The notes beneath the pieces are model-generated. The model searched no databases. It saw only the letters and a list, made by a program, of their open reading frames with translations, and was not told the DNA's origin. A stretch of 29,459 nucleotides of DNA, from contig JAFGBW010000224.1 in assembly GCA_016932965.1 (NCBI GenBank), positions 1 to 29,459 on the forward strand, given 5' to 3'. Shown piece by piece: positions 1-7,234 of the stretch; the stretch's first letter is position 1, and each line of letters opens with the position of its first letter. Source of the DNA: Candidatus Auribacterota bacterium (lineage in GTDB: Bacteria > Auribacterota > JAFGBW01). The position numbers and the translations under genes were made by a program.

Positions 1-157
1 TCAGATACCCCATCCGAAGATGCATGAACGGCGTTTTGTTCTGATCCCTCTGGCGGAATTAAATCCCCGTGCCAGGCATCCGGTGTTTAATAAAACGATT
101 AACGAGTTGATCAATGCTCTGCCTCTGAAGGCAGAGGAAAGAATGAAAAAAATATGA
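1..157 (+). CDS. folK: HPPK (folate biosynthesis), C-terminal fragment
   Basis: This is the last ~51 codons of 6-hydroxymethyl-7,8-dihydropterin pyrophosphokinase, which transfers pyrophosphate from ATP to the pterin in folate synthesis. The reading frame enters from the left edge (first full codon at base 2) and ends with TGA at 155-157. The visible segment contains IPHPKMHERRFVLIPLAEL, matching the family's conserved C-terminal IPHPRMHERRFVLxPLAEI motif. The start lies outside the window. The stop overlaps the panB start as ATGA, so the two are likely translationally coupled. A folK-panB-panC order is a known arrangement linking folate and pantothenate synthesis, since PanB needs methylene-tetrahydrofolate. 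Confidence 0.9.
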   Translation, partial: QIPHPKMHERRFVLIPLAELNPRARHPVFNKTINELINALPLKAEERMKKI

Positions 158-996
158 AAAGCCGTTCATTTCATTTCTCATGCAGTGATAAACCATCACC
201 ATGTAAAATGACCATCCCTCATATTTTAGAGGCAAAAGGGATCCGCAAACTGGTTTGCACGACTGCCTATACCTTCACGTTGAGTGAACTCGTATCGGAT
301 GTGGGATTGGATATTGTCCTGGTAGGTGATTCGCTTGGCACGGAAATACACGGATATAAGAATACCGTTTATGTAACTCTGGATGATGTGATTTATCACT
401 CGAAAGCAGTGGCGCGGGCTAATCAAAATTGTTTCATCGTGGGAGACATGCCTTTTCTCTCCACGGAGGTTTCCGTAGAAGAAACACTTAAAAATGCAGG
501 CAGACTGATTCTGGAAGGGGGAGTAGATGCGGTCAAAATCGAAGGGGGATCTAAAAAGGCTTCCCTCATCTCAGCCCTGGTGGAGGCAGGCATTCCTGTC
601 ATGGGGCACCTGGGGCTTCATCCCCAGAAAATTCTCCAAATGGGCAAATATTCTGTGCAGGGAAGACAGAAAGAAGATAAAAAAAGGCTGGTTCAGCAAG
701 CCAAGGCCCTTGAAAAAGCCGGGATTTTTTCTCTGGTATTGGAATGCATTCCATCCTCTCTTGCCAGAACCATCACCCAGAGTATATCTATACCCACTAT
801 CGGAATAGGGGCTGGAAAATACTGCGACGGACAGATCCTGGTTTCCACTGATATTTTCGGCCTCCGTCCGCAGTTCAAGCCCAAATTCGTCAAAATATAC
901 GCGGACATTCATTCTGTCATGAAAAAAGCTCTTAACGACTATAAAAAAGAAGTGATGGAAGAGATTTTTCCGGATGACGAACATAGCTATAAATAA
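154..996 (+). CDS. panB: 3-methyl-2-oxobutanoate hydroxymethyltransferase
   Basis: Cytoplasmic ketopantoate hydroxymethyltransferase, first step of pantothenate synthesis, using 5,10-methylene-THF. At 280 aa it is slightly longer than the usual ~264. Visible motifs are LVGDSLG with metal ligand D59, GDMPF with D98, VKIEGG with K128/E130, VLECIP, and GIGAGKYCDGQILV. These correspond to E. coli D45, D84, K112/E114 and the downstream active-site loop. The usual N-terminal TAYD reads TAYT (T40), losing a conserved Asp that is not a metal ligand. The start at 154 overlaps the folK stop (ATGA). An internal ATG at 208 would remove 18 residues and better fit family length, but has no visible Shine-Dalgarno site. 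panC follows after 246 bases. Confidence 0.95.
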   Translation: MKSRSFHFSCSDKPSPCKMTIPHILEAKGIRKLVCTTAYTFTLSELVSDVGLDIVLVGDSLGTEIHGYKNTVYVTLDDVIYHSKAVARANQNCFIVGDMPFLSTEVSVEETLKNAGRLILEGGVDAVKIEGGSKKASLISALVEAGIPVMGHLGLHPQKILQMGKYSVQGRQKEDKKRLVQQAKALEKAGIFSLVLECIPSSLARTITQSISIPTIGIGAGKYCDGQILVSTDIFGLRPQFKPKFVKIYADIHSVMKKALNDYKKEVMEEIFPDDEHSYK

Positions 997-1160
997 TGAG
1001 AATTCAGGAGTCAGAATTCCGTTTTGAAAAAATGGACACCCCCTAAAGAAAGTTTACTGAGATCTGCGCTCAAAAGGATGCTCCGTAAATGTTTTTTCAG
1101 CCATTTCCTCCCTGCAAGCATAGGAATTTACGGCTGGCGGATTCAGCTTATGTCGAAATA

Positions 1161-1203
1161 AAATCCTGAGAATCCTGTCTAAAATTTTTTTTCTATTTCG
1201 TGG
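1161..1203 (+). repeat. degenerate half-copy of the intergenic repeat seen at 3952-4091
   Basis: The panB-panC gap contains AATCCTGTCT-AAAA-T(8) followed by CTATTTCGTGG. This resembles the 3' half of the structured repeat upstream of rimO (AATCCTGTGTGAAAAT(7) then CGTG...TTCGTG). The match was made by eye and is imperfect. The rest of 997-1242 shows no gene or clear signal. Confidence 0.4.
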
Positions 1204-1242
1204 TTTAAAAAATAGAAAGCATTCAGTTAAAAATAGATCGAT

Positions 1243-2094
1243 ATGAAAATCTTTAAAAATCCCGGATCATTTCAGAAATACTGCCTTTCTGTAAAAAAGA
1301 AGGGCACAGTGGGTTTTGTCCCGACCATGGGTTGTTTGCATGAAGGCCATTTGTCTCTCATCAGAAAATCAAAAAAAACATGCAACAAGACTGTCGTGAG
1401 CATTTTTGTCAATCCGATTCAGTTTGGACCCAAGGAAGACTTTCATCGTTACCCCCGCCCGCTGAAAAACGATCTGTCCTTATGCCGCAGGGAAAAAGCA
1501 GATGCAGTTTTTATTCCGGAAAACAAGGGCTTCTATGGAGATGATTTTTCCATCCATATTCAAGAGACAAGGCTGAGTTCGGGATTCTGCGGAGAATTCC
1601 GACCGGGGCATTTTTCAGGCGTTCTCACGGTGGTGGCAAAATTATTGAACTGCAGCCAGCCTGATTATGTTTTCATGGGCCAAAAGGATTACCAGCAATG
1701 CTTAGTCATCAGGCGGCTCATGCAAAATCTGAATTTTCCGGTTACACTCATGATGTGTCCTACAGTCCGTGAAAAATCAGGGCTGGCCATGAGTTCCAGG
1801 AACCAGTATCTTTCCCCCACAGAGAAAAAAGATGCAGCCCTTATTCACCAGGCTCTCAGAAAAACACAACACTCATACCGGCAGCAGACAGCAAAGTTCA
1901 GGGGGAAAAAATGGAAGCAATTGAGAAATGACTTAAGATCCATGCTCCGCCGCATTAACAATTTTGTTCCCCAATACGTTGAAATAGTAAACGCCGAAAC
2001 GCTGGAGAAGCCTGATAATAAAACAGAAAAAACAGTGGCCTTGATTGCCGGTTTTTTGGGGAAGACACGACTCATAGATAATATTATATTATAA
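1243..2094 (+). CDS. panC: pantothenate synthetase (pantoate--beta-alanine ligase)
   Basis: ATP-dependent cytoplasmic enzyme joining pantoate and beta-alanine, the last step of pantothenate synthesis. The 283-aa length is normal. The nucleotidyltransferase signature is present as PTMGCLHEGHLSLI, with HxGH at residues 33-36. Also present are VSIFVNPIQFGPKEDF, the ADP/pantoate-binding MGQKDYQQ and the KMSKS-equivalent REKSGLAMSSRNQYLS. The C-terminal domain is intact and ends with the family-typical ARLGKTRLIDN-like GFLGKTRLIDN. ATG is preceded by a weak, AT-rich leader without a clear Shine-Dalgarno. It follows panB on the same strand; whether they are co-transcribed across the 246-base gap is uncertain. 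Confidence 0.95.
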   Translation: MKIFKNPGSFQKYCLSVKKKGTVGFVPTMGCLHEGHLSLIRKSKKTCNKTVVSIFVNPIQFGPKEDFHRYPRPLKNDLSLCRREKADAVFIPENKGFYGDDFSIHIQETRLSSGFCGEFRPGHFSGVLTVVAKLLNCSQPDYVFMGQKDYQQCLVIRRLMQNLNFPVTLMMCPTVREKSGLAMSSRNQYLSPTEKKDAALIHQALRKTQHSYRQQTAKFRGKKWKQLRNDLRSMLRRINNFVPQYVEIVNAETLEKPDNKTEKTVALIAGFLGKTRLIDNIIL

Positions 2095-2111
2095 AAGAGG
2101 GCTTGGTCATG

Positions 2112-2146
2112 AGTATGCATGGTTCATGCTAATTGGAAAGCATACT
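2112..2146. other. small inverted repeat downstream of panC
   Basis: AGTATGC (2112-2118) and GCATACT (2140-2146) form a perfect 7-bp stem around a 21-base loop. No T-run follows, so a terminator is not supported. The surrounding 2095-2315 gap otherwise shows only a good Shine-Dalgarno (GGAAGGAG near 2299-2306) for the next gene. Confidence 0.25.
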
Positions 2147-2315
2147 GCCGCTTGACATAACTGGCGCAGGAGGGGTGGAAGATTTTTGATCCTTGCACCG
2201 GGAGGAGAATTATATTTTTTAATATGCAATGACTCGGGATTTTCAGCCCTTTTCTCATCTAGGTTTCGAAAAACTTATACGGGAAAGAATGATGATAATG
2301 GAAGGAGTATAAATC

Positions 2316-2708
2316 ATGTCCCGTGAACTCGAAGATTTTGAAATCAGGTCAAAAGTCCGGGCACTCTTAGTGAAATACTGGTTTGATACGGCTGATCTGA
2401 GTATCGGGGTACATCACGGAAACGTGACTGTGTTTGGATCATTGCAGGAAAGCTCTAACCTGGGCGCTGGGGAAGGAAAGAAATCCTCTTCAGAAATCAC
2501 CTCTTATGAGATGGATGGCTTGGGGGACATGAAAGAAATCAAGACCACCAAAACAACAAAGACAATAGAAAAGGAAAATATCATGGATAGTATTTCCAAG
2601 CGGTTGTTTCTGGTTGAAACAGAAATTTCTGAACTCTCGGGGGTCCGGAGCGTCAATTTTGAATTTCATAATTACATTCAAAAAGGGAAAAACTGGGTGC
2701 GTACATGA
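2316..2708 (+). CDS. BON-like domain protein of unknown function
   Basis: 130-aa soluble protein with no signal peptide. Residues ~8-45 (IRSKVRALL...LSIGVHHGNVTVFGSL) look like the first half of a BON domain: helix, then strands with the V-x-V-x-xG-x-V-x-V-x-G pattern. Residues ~98-118 (FLVETEISELSGVRSVNFEF) look like its closing helix and strand with the GVxxV motif. Between them is a ~50-residue low-complexity insert rich in Ser, Lys and Thr. BON domains elsewhere bind phospholipid or act in envelope proteins, usually after a signal peptide, which is missing here. A strong Shine-Dalgarno (GGAAGGAG) supports the ATG. The stop overlaps the next gene as ATGA, so the two are likely co-translated. 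The domain call is by eye; the function is unknown. Confidence 0.6.
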   Translation: MSRELEDFEIRSKVRALLVKYWFDTADLSIGVHHGNVTVFGSLQESSNLGAGEGKKSSSEITSYEMDGLGDMKEIKTTKTTKTIEKENIMDSISKRLFLVETEISELSGVRSVNFEFHNYIQKGKNWVRT

Positions 2709-3937
2709 TCTGGATCAATCAGGTATTATCGGATTTCGCTGGAAAGACTTTGAAAAATCTCCTGAATGAGACTCCTTATCCGGATTTTTATAATTTATAC
2801 GGGATATTTCAGGCTGAGCAGGAACAATATGAAAAAGCCAAGGAGTCTTTTCAAAAAGCCATTGATATCAATAAATATTACCTGCTCCCCCGGTTGAATT
2901 CACAATACATTGGCATGGTATCCGGGAAGCCATCTCTAAACGATATCCCTGTTAAAATGATCCTTGCCACCCGTCCTTTAGTGGAAACCCAGCTGCTGGC
3001 AGTGGAACTCCTCCTTATGGAAGATCGCATAAAAGAGGCCAGTCAGATTCTTGAGAGAATTCTGAAAATTTCATCCGATTATCCTGAAGTATTTCTCCTA
3101 AAAGGAATAACCTTGGTTTTTTCCGGCAAAAAAAAACTGGGTGAGAAGGAAATCCAAAAGGCCTGCCTGATATCAAACCACGTCAGGGAGAGAACAGCCT
3201 TTTATTTGAAGAGAACCCGCCTTGACCGGGAAAACGGAAAAGAAATATTGAAGGATCTCTTGCATCGGGCGTATGTGATGCCTCTTCTGACTGAAATGAC
3301 CGGATTTTGCGCATCCCGGGGAAATTACGTGCTGGCAGGCAGATTTCTTGAAAGGGCCAAAGAGAGCAATCCGGATTCACCCTCTTTTCTGAATCTCCTT
3401 GGCGATCTTGCCTGTTCAACAGGAAATAAAAAGGAAGCAGAAAAAAATTATCTCGTTGCTGATAAAAGAGACCCCCGGTGCGCGTATGCGGCTATCAAAC
3501 TTTCTTTTCTTTATGGAGAAAAGGGAAAGATTGACAAAAGTCTCTCTGTTCTAAAAAGAAGCGCGCACATGAATCCTCTCTATGCGGATCTGCACTCCTA
3601 TTTAGGTGAAGCCTATATTGCTAAAAGAAAATTCACCCTGGCAGAAAAACATTTTAAAAAATCCCTTTCTATCAATCCTCGATACAGCAAAGCGTGGATG
3701 AACCTCGCTGAGTTATATGAGAATATGAAAAAATGGGATGGAAGCTTTAAAGCCTGCTTGAAAGTGGTTTCGATCGGAAGACAGACCCCCCGTTTCTTGG
3801 TTGAAATGATCAAGAGGACCTTTCAAAAAAGCTCTTTTTCCAAGGATAAAACACTCCTTCAGGCTATTGAAGAATATAAGAAAGCCAATGAACATCCCGG
3901 CATAGAAAAACTTATGGAAATAATTAAAATATCTTAA
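2705..3937 (+). CDS. TPR-repeat protein of unknown function
   Basis: 410-aa soluble protein made mostly of tetratricopeptide-like helix pairs. The clearest are near residues 28-57 (EQYEKAKESFQKAIDIN), 225-255, 262-290, 295-325 (LGEAYIAKRKFTLAEKHFKK) and 328-358 (MNLAELYENMKKWDGSFKA). The middle (~95-210) is degenerate but still alpha-helical with repeat spacing. No signal peptide, membrane segment or catalytic motif is seen, so it is probably a scaffold or assembly protein. ATG overlaps the preceding stop by 4 bases, so it is coupled to the BON-like gene and the two may work together. The gene is followed directly by the structured repeat at 3952. Confidence 0.75.
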   Translation: MIWINQVLSDFAGKTLKNLLNETPYPDFYNLYGIFQAEQEQYEKAKESFQKAIDINKYYLLPRLNSQYIGMVSGKPSLNDIPVKMILATRPLVETQLLAVELLLMEDRIKEASQILERILKISSDYPEVFLLKGITLVFSGKKKLGEKEIQKACLISNHVRERTAFYLKRTRLDRENGKEILKDLLHRAYVMPLLTEMTGFCASRGNYVLAGRFLERAKESNPDSPSFLNLLGDLACSTGNKKEAEKNYLVADKRDPRCAYAAIKLSFLYGEKGKIDKSLSVLKRSAHMNPLYADLHSYLGEAYIAKRKFTLAEKHFKKSLSINPRYSKAWMNLAELYENMKKWDGSFKACLKVVSIGRQTPRFLVEMIKRTFQKSSFSKDKTLLQAIEEYKKANEHPGIEKLMEIIKIS

Positions 3938-3951
3938 TAAATCCAAAAAGG

Positions 3952-4091
3952 AATTTAGACAGGATGAACAGGATTTTATTTCGCCATCAGCGAACCTTAT
4001 AAATCTATCCTGTCTGAATTTATTACCCTTCGGCGAAACCGAAGTTATCCTGTCAATCCTGTGTGAAAATTTTTTTCGTGTTATTCGTGTG
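3952..4091. repeat. structured intergenic repeat with nested inverted repeats
   Basis: AATTTAGACAGGAT (3952-3965) is matched by the near-perfect reverse complement ATCCTGTCTGAATT (4007-4020; one mismatch in 14). Inside is a small TTCGC/GCGAA hairpin (3980-3984/3990-3994). After it lies CTTCGG-CGAAA-CCGAAG (4028-4044), then ATCCTGTCAATCCTGT and a tail of T's with CGTGTTATTCGTGTG. The element fills almost the whole TPR-rimO gap and has no coding potential. Its wording (GACAGGAT, AATCCTGT, TTCGTGTTATTCGTGTG) matches my recollection of a short dispersed repeat seen in unrelated environmental genomes, but copy number here cannot be tested. Confidence 0.7.
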
Positions 4092-4119
4092 ACTCATGGT
4101 TAATAAACAGCTTATTCCA

Positions 4120-5442
4120 ATGAAAAACAACCCGCCTAAAATAGCCATGATCTCCCTGGGGTGTCCCAAAAACAATGTGGATTCTGAATTTCTATTAGGA
4201 AAATTGTATCAAAGAGGTTTTGACATGGTGCAACACCCCTTGGAAGCGGACGCAGTCATCATCAACACCTGCGGATTCATTGAACCTGCGGTCAAGGAAA
4301 CACGGGATAACATTAAAGAAACTTTAGCGTTAAAAAAAACTAAGCCGGATCTTCGGATCATTGTGATGGGATGTTACGTATCCAAAGGAACGGAAAAATG
4401 GGAGAAAACTTATCCTGAACTGGACGGGATTTTCCCGCTCGGCAGTCATGACAGGATAGTCAAACGGCTCCAGGAATGTTTTTCTTTCAATCAAGGTATG
4501 GCTCCGACATTATCCTGCGGTGAACACGCACGGCCTGTCGCCACCACATTGTCTCATTTTGCTTATTTAAAAATAGCAGAAGGATGCAACCGTCATTGCA
4601 CGTTCTGCACCATACCTAGTATACGCGGGAGAACGATCTCAAAATCCATTGAGGATTTGACAGCAGAATCCAGTTATCTGGCGCAGCGTGGAGTCAAGGA
4701 ATTAATCCTGATCGCCCAGGATACGACCTCTTATGGAATCGATCGTTATAGAAAACCTGCTCTTTTGGATTTATTGAAAAAACTCGTGCGCATTTCCGGA
4801 ATCCAATGGATAAGATTGCTGTATGCCTACCCTGAACATATAGAAAATGAACTCTTGAATTTCATTTTAGATGAACCGAAAATGGTTCATTATCTGGATA
4901 TGCCGATACAGCATTCTCATGAAAAAATACTGAAGCAGATGGGCCGTTCCGGAACAGCTTCCTGTTATAAAAGCGTTTTTACAGCTTTACGCTCCGCGGA
5001 TAAAAATTTTTGTCTCCGGACAACGGTCATGACAGGCTTCCCCGGAGAAACAAGAAAAGAATTCGATCATCTGTTGAACTTCATAAAAAAAATAAAATTC
5101 GATCGCCTGGGGGCATTCAAATATGTCAGGGAAAAGGGGACATCATCCTATTTATTGTCCGGTCAGCTTGATAAGAAAGAAATGGAAAAACGCCGGGAAA
5201 TACTGATGCTGGAACAGCAAAAAATTCATTTTGTAAAAAACGCATCCTGGGTGGGAAAAAAAATAAAGACCCTTGTTGACGTAGTAAAAAAAGAGGGTTT
5301 TTACCAGGGAAGGACTTTCAGGGACGCCCCGGATATCGATGCGATGATTGATATAAAAAGCTTAAAAAAACTTTATCCCGGCTGGATCGGGGAGGTGGAA
5401 ATCACCTCTTCTCAAGAATACGATCTTGAAGGAAGGGTGTGA
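4120..5442 (+). CDS. rimO: ribosomal protein S12 methylthiotransferase (radical SAM)
   Basis: Radical-SAM methylthiotransferase that thiomethylates a conserved Asp of ribosomal protein S12. The N-terminal MTTase domain has SLGCPKN, NTCGF and GCY cysteines for one Fe-S cluster. The radical-SAM motif is EGCNRHCTFCTIPSIRGR (CxxxCxxC), and PGET plus a C-terminal TRAM-like region follow. SLGCPKNxVDSE is diagnostic of RimO over MiaB. I place the start at 4120 because the domain begins five residues later, as in relatives. An in-frame ATG at 4096 would add 8 residues but lies at the edge of the intergenic repeat. Neither has a clear Shine-Dalgarno. The substrate, S12, is encoded at 27788-28186 and carries the target Asp. 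Confidence 0.95.
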   Translation: MKNNPPKIAMISLGCPKNNVDSEFLLGKLYQRGFDMVQHPLEADAVIINTCGFIEPAVKETRDNIKETLALKKTKPDLRIIVMGCYVSKGTEKWEKTYPELDGIFPLGSHDRIVKRLQECFSFNQGMAPTLSCGEHARPVATTLSHFAYLKIAEGCNRHCTFCTIPSIRGRTISKSIEDLTAESSYLAQRGVKELILIAQDTTSYGIDRYRKPALLDLLKKLVRISGIQWIRLLYAYPEHIENELLNFILDEPKMVHYLDMPIQHSHEKILKQMGRSGTASCYKSVFTALRSADKNFCLRTTVMTGFPGETRKEFDHLLNFIKKIKFDRLGAFKYVREKGTSSYLLSGQLDKKEMEKRREILMLEQQKIHFVKNASWVGKKIKTLVDVVKKEGFYQGRTFRDAPDIDAMIDIKSLKKLYPGWIGEVEITSSQEYDLEGRV

Positions 5443-5495
5443 TCGGCAACAAAACCTTACCGGTCCGGTCGTCTTTGCGAGAAACACCTTTCAAT

Positions 5496-5525
5496 TTATT
5501 TTAGGCATTTATTTCTGGTTATAAT
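5496..5525 (+). promoter_or_regulatory. candidate sigma-70 promoter for the ThyX-like gene
   Basis: A perfect TATAAT lies at 5520-5525, about 70 bases before the TTG start. The -35 region is poor (TTATTT at 5496-5501, 18-base spacing). Its position in the only sizeable gap upstream of the ThyX-like/gmd group makes a promoter plausible. Confidence 0.35.
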
Positions 5526-5580
5526 ATGATAAAAGATTAATAAAATATCATTCTATATTCTGTATTTGAAAACTAAACAA

Positions 5581-5585
5581 AAGGA
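5581..5585 (+). promoter_or_regulatory. Shine-Dalgarno site supporting a TTG start
   Basis: AAGGA sits 8 bases before TTG at 5594. The nearby ATG at 5589 runs into a stop after two codons (ATG AAT TGA), so TTG is the best start in frame. Confidence 0.6.
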
Positions 5586-5593
5586 ATAATGAA

Positions 5594-7219
5594 TTGAACT
5601 TTAAAAGTTCAGAACTTTTCAACGAATATGAAATCAAACTGCTGGCCCCGTTTGTGACGAATACGGATCAGTCCATTTTTGCCTTAAAAAATCTGCCTGA
5701 GGTCATCAAAGGCGCCCTGTTTTCCCGATATTCCCGTTCAAAACTGGGATTACGTTCCTTACTATTAAAGGAGTTCATCTGCTCCGCTGAGAGCGGGTTT
5801 AATGAAATGGCCAAGAATGTCTCTGACAAGGAAATATTCAAGGAAGACTATATTAAAAAAGCTCAAGACTTCTATGACAGGGTGCTGGATGGTTACGGAG
5901 ATGACTCCATAGGAGAACTAGGCGGAGCACACCTGGCCCTCGAAGACATTTCCATTTTAGCGACCAAAGTTTTGGAAGATGCCCGAATTGGCGGATCCCC
6001 TCTTGAAAAATCAACCCGGTACATTTATTTTGATGAAAAAATCAATGGCGATTACCGTTTTCTGAAAGAACCTGTTCTCATGGATTCCCCCTTCAAGGAA
6101 CTGTATCTTTCCACGTGCCGTTTCCTCTTTGACACCTATTCCTCTCTGGTGAAACCTCTGAGCAGCTATGTAGAAAAGATGAATCCTGCCGAAACAGATC
6201 CGGTTTCGCCGGCTTATAAAACTTCCGTGCGAGCCAGGGTCTGTGATTCATTGCGCGGATTATTACCTACTTCCACTCTCACCAACATGGGCATTTTCGG
6301 CAACGGACGTTTTTTTGAGTCTCTGCTGCAGCGGCTTTCTGTTTCGAATTTACAAGAAATTCAGGAGATCGGTAACAGGGCATTTCAGGAACTTCAAAAG
6401 GTCGTTCCTTCTTTTATCCGCAGAGCGGATTCTTCTCACCGCCATTATACCTCCTGGTCCGAATTCTTTCATAAGCAGGAAGCTCATTTGAAACAGGCCG
6501 CGGAAAAAATAATAGTGTCTCTTCACGAACATACCCCCCCCTCCTTAGAATCGGTCCGGTTAACGGATCATGACAAAGACGCCGAATGGAAAGTGGCAGC
6601 CGCTCTTCTGTATCCTCATGTTTCTTTTTCTTTATCCGAGCTCAGGCAACAAATGCACTCTTCCTCCGGATATAGATGGAAGGATCTTTTCCAAACTCTT
6701 GCCAATGAGAGGCAAAATAGGAGGCATAAACCGCCCAGGGCGCTCGAACATGCTGATTACACCTTTGACCTCTTGGCGGACTTCGGCATGTTTCGCGATT
6801 TGCACCGCCACCGCATTCTGACTCAGGAACGCCAAAAGCTGTCCACTTCATTAGGATATATGGTTCCTGAGGATGTTCTGATGTCAGGACTGGAAAAACC
6901 CTATCGCAGCGCTTTGGACCAAGCGGCCTCAGCTTATGAAAAAATCAACGTTCATTTCCCCCATGAAGCCCAGTACGTGGTTCCTCTTGCATACAGGATT
7001 CGCTGGTATTTCAAGATCAATCTCCGGTCGCTGATATGGATGTGTGAATTACGCTCCATGCCGCAGGGGCATATCCATTACAGAAAAATGGCTCAGGAAA
7101 TAGCGAGAAAAGTGATGGAAGTGCATCCCGGCTTTATACCGTTTTTTAAATTTATGGATTTTGATGATCATGCTTTGGGGCGTTTGGATCAAGAAAAGAA
7201 GAAGGGAAACAAAAATTAA
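5594..7219 (+). CDS. tandem ThyX-like protein (divergent flavin-dependent thymidylate synthase family)
   Basis: 541 aa, about twice the ~220-250 aa of ordinary ThyX, and apparently two ThyX-fold halves. The C-terminal half is clear: ALEHADYTFDLLADFGMFRDLHRHR (~383-407) aligns with the ThyX strand-helix ending in RHR (405-407). NLRSLIWMCELR (~476-487) aligns with the dUMP/FAD-binding RSLxxFLxLR. The N-terminal half is weaker: GDDSIGELGGAH (~102-113) aligns with GHxSxxEH, and SPLEKSTRY (~135-143) with the SxxExSxRY end of the signature. The C-half reads RHRILTQERQKLS, so the canonical RHRxxSxNxxSxRY Ser is lost; residues of one signature appear split between halves. The family (COG1351-like) is recognised; whether it makes dTMP is unknown. 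Start is TTG with a good Shine-Dalgarno. gmd follows after 15 bases. Confidence 0.75.
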   Translation: MNFKSSELFNEYEIKLLAPFVTNTDQSIFALKNLPEVIKGALFSRYSRSKLGLRSLLLKEFICSAESGFNEMAKNVSDKEIFKEDYIKKAQDFYDRVLDGYGDDSIGELGGAHLALEDISILATKVLEDARIGGSPLEKSTRYIYFDEKINGDYRFLKEPVLMDSPFKELYLSTCRFLFDTYSSLVKPLSSYVEKMNPAETDPVSPAYKTSVRARVCDSLRGLLPTSTLTNMGIFGNGRFFESLLQRLSVSNLQEIQEIGNRAFQELQKVVPSFIRRADSSHRHYTSWSEFFHKQEAHLKQAAEKIIVSLHEHTPPSLESVRLTDHDKDAEWKVAAALLYPHVSFSLSELRQQMHSSSGYRWKDLFQTLANERQNRRHKPPRALEHADYTFDLLADFGMFRDLHRHRILTQERQKLSTSLGYMVPEDVLMSGLEKPYRSALDQAASAYEKINVHFPHEAQYVVPLAYRIRWYFKINLRSLIWMCELRSMPQGHIHYRKMAQEIARKVMEVHPGFIPFFKFMDFDDHALGRLDQEKKKGNKN

Positions 7220-7234
7220 AGGAGTGTTTGAATC

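Noticed and set aside
571-984. 137-aa open frame antisense to panB
   Set aside because: It lies wholly inside a well-conserved panB frame, has no family-like motifs or ribosome-binding site, and is a shadow.
2152-2180. promoter starting with TTGACA after panC
   Set aside because: The -35 hexamer is perfect, but no acceptable -10 lies at 16-18 bases (GTGGAA at 17).
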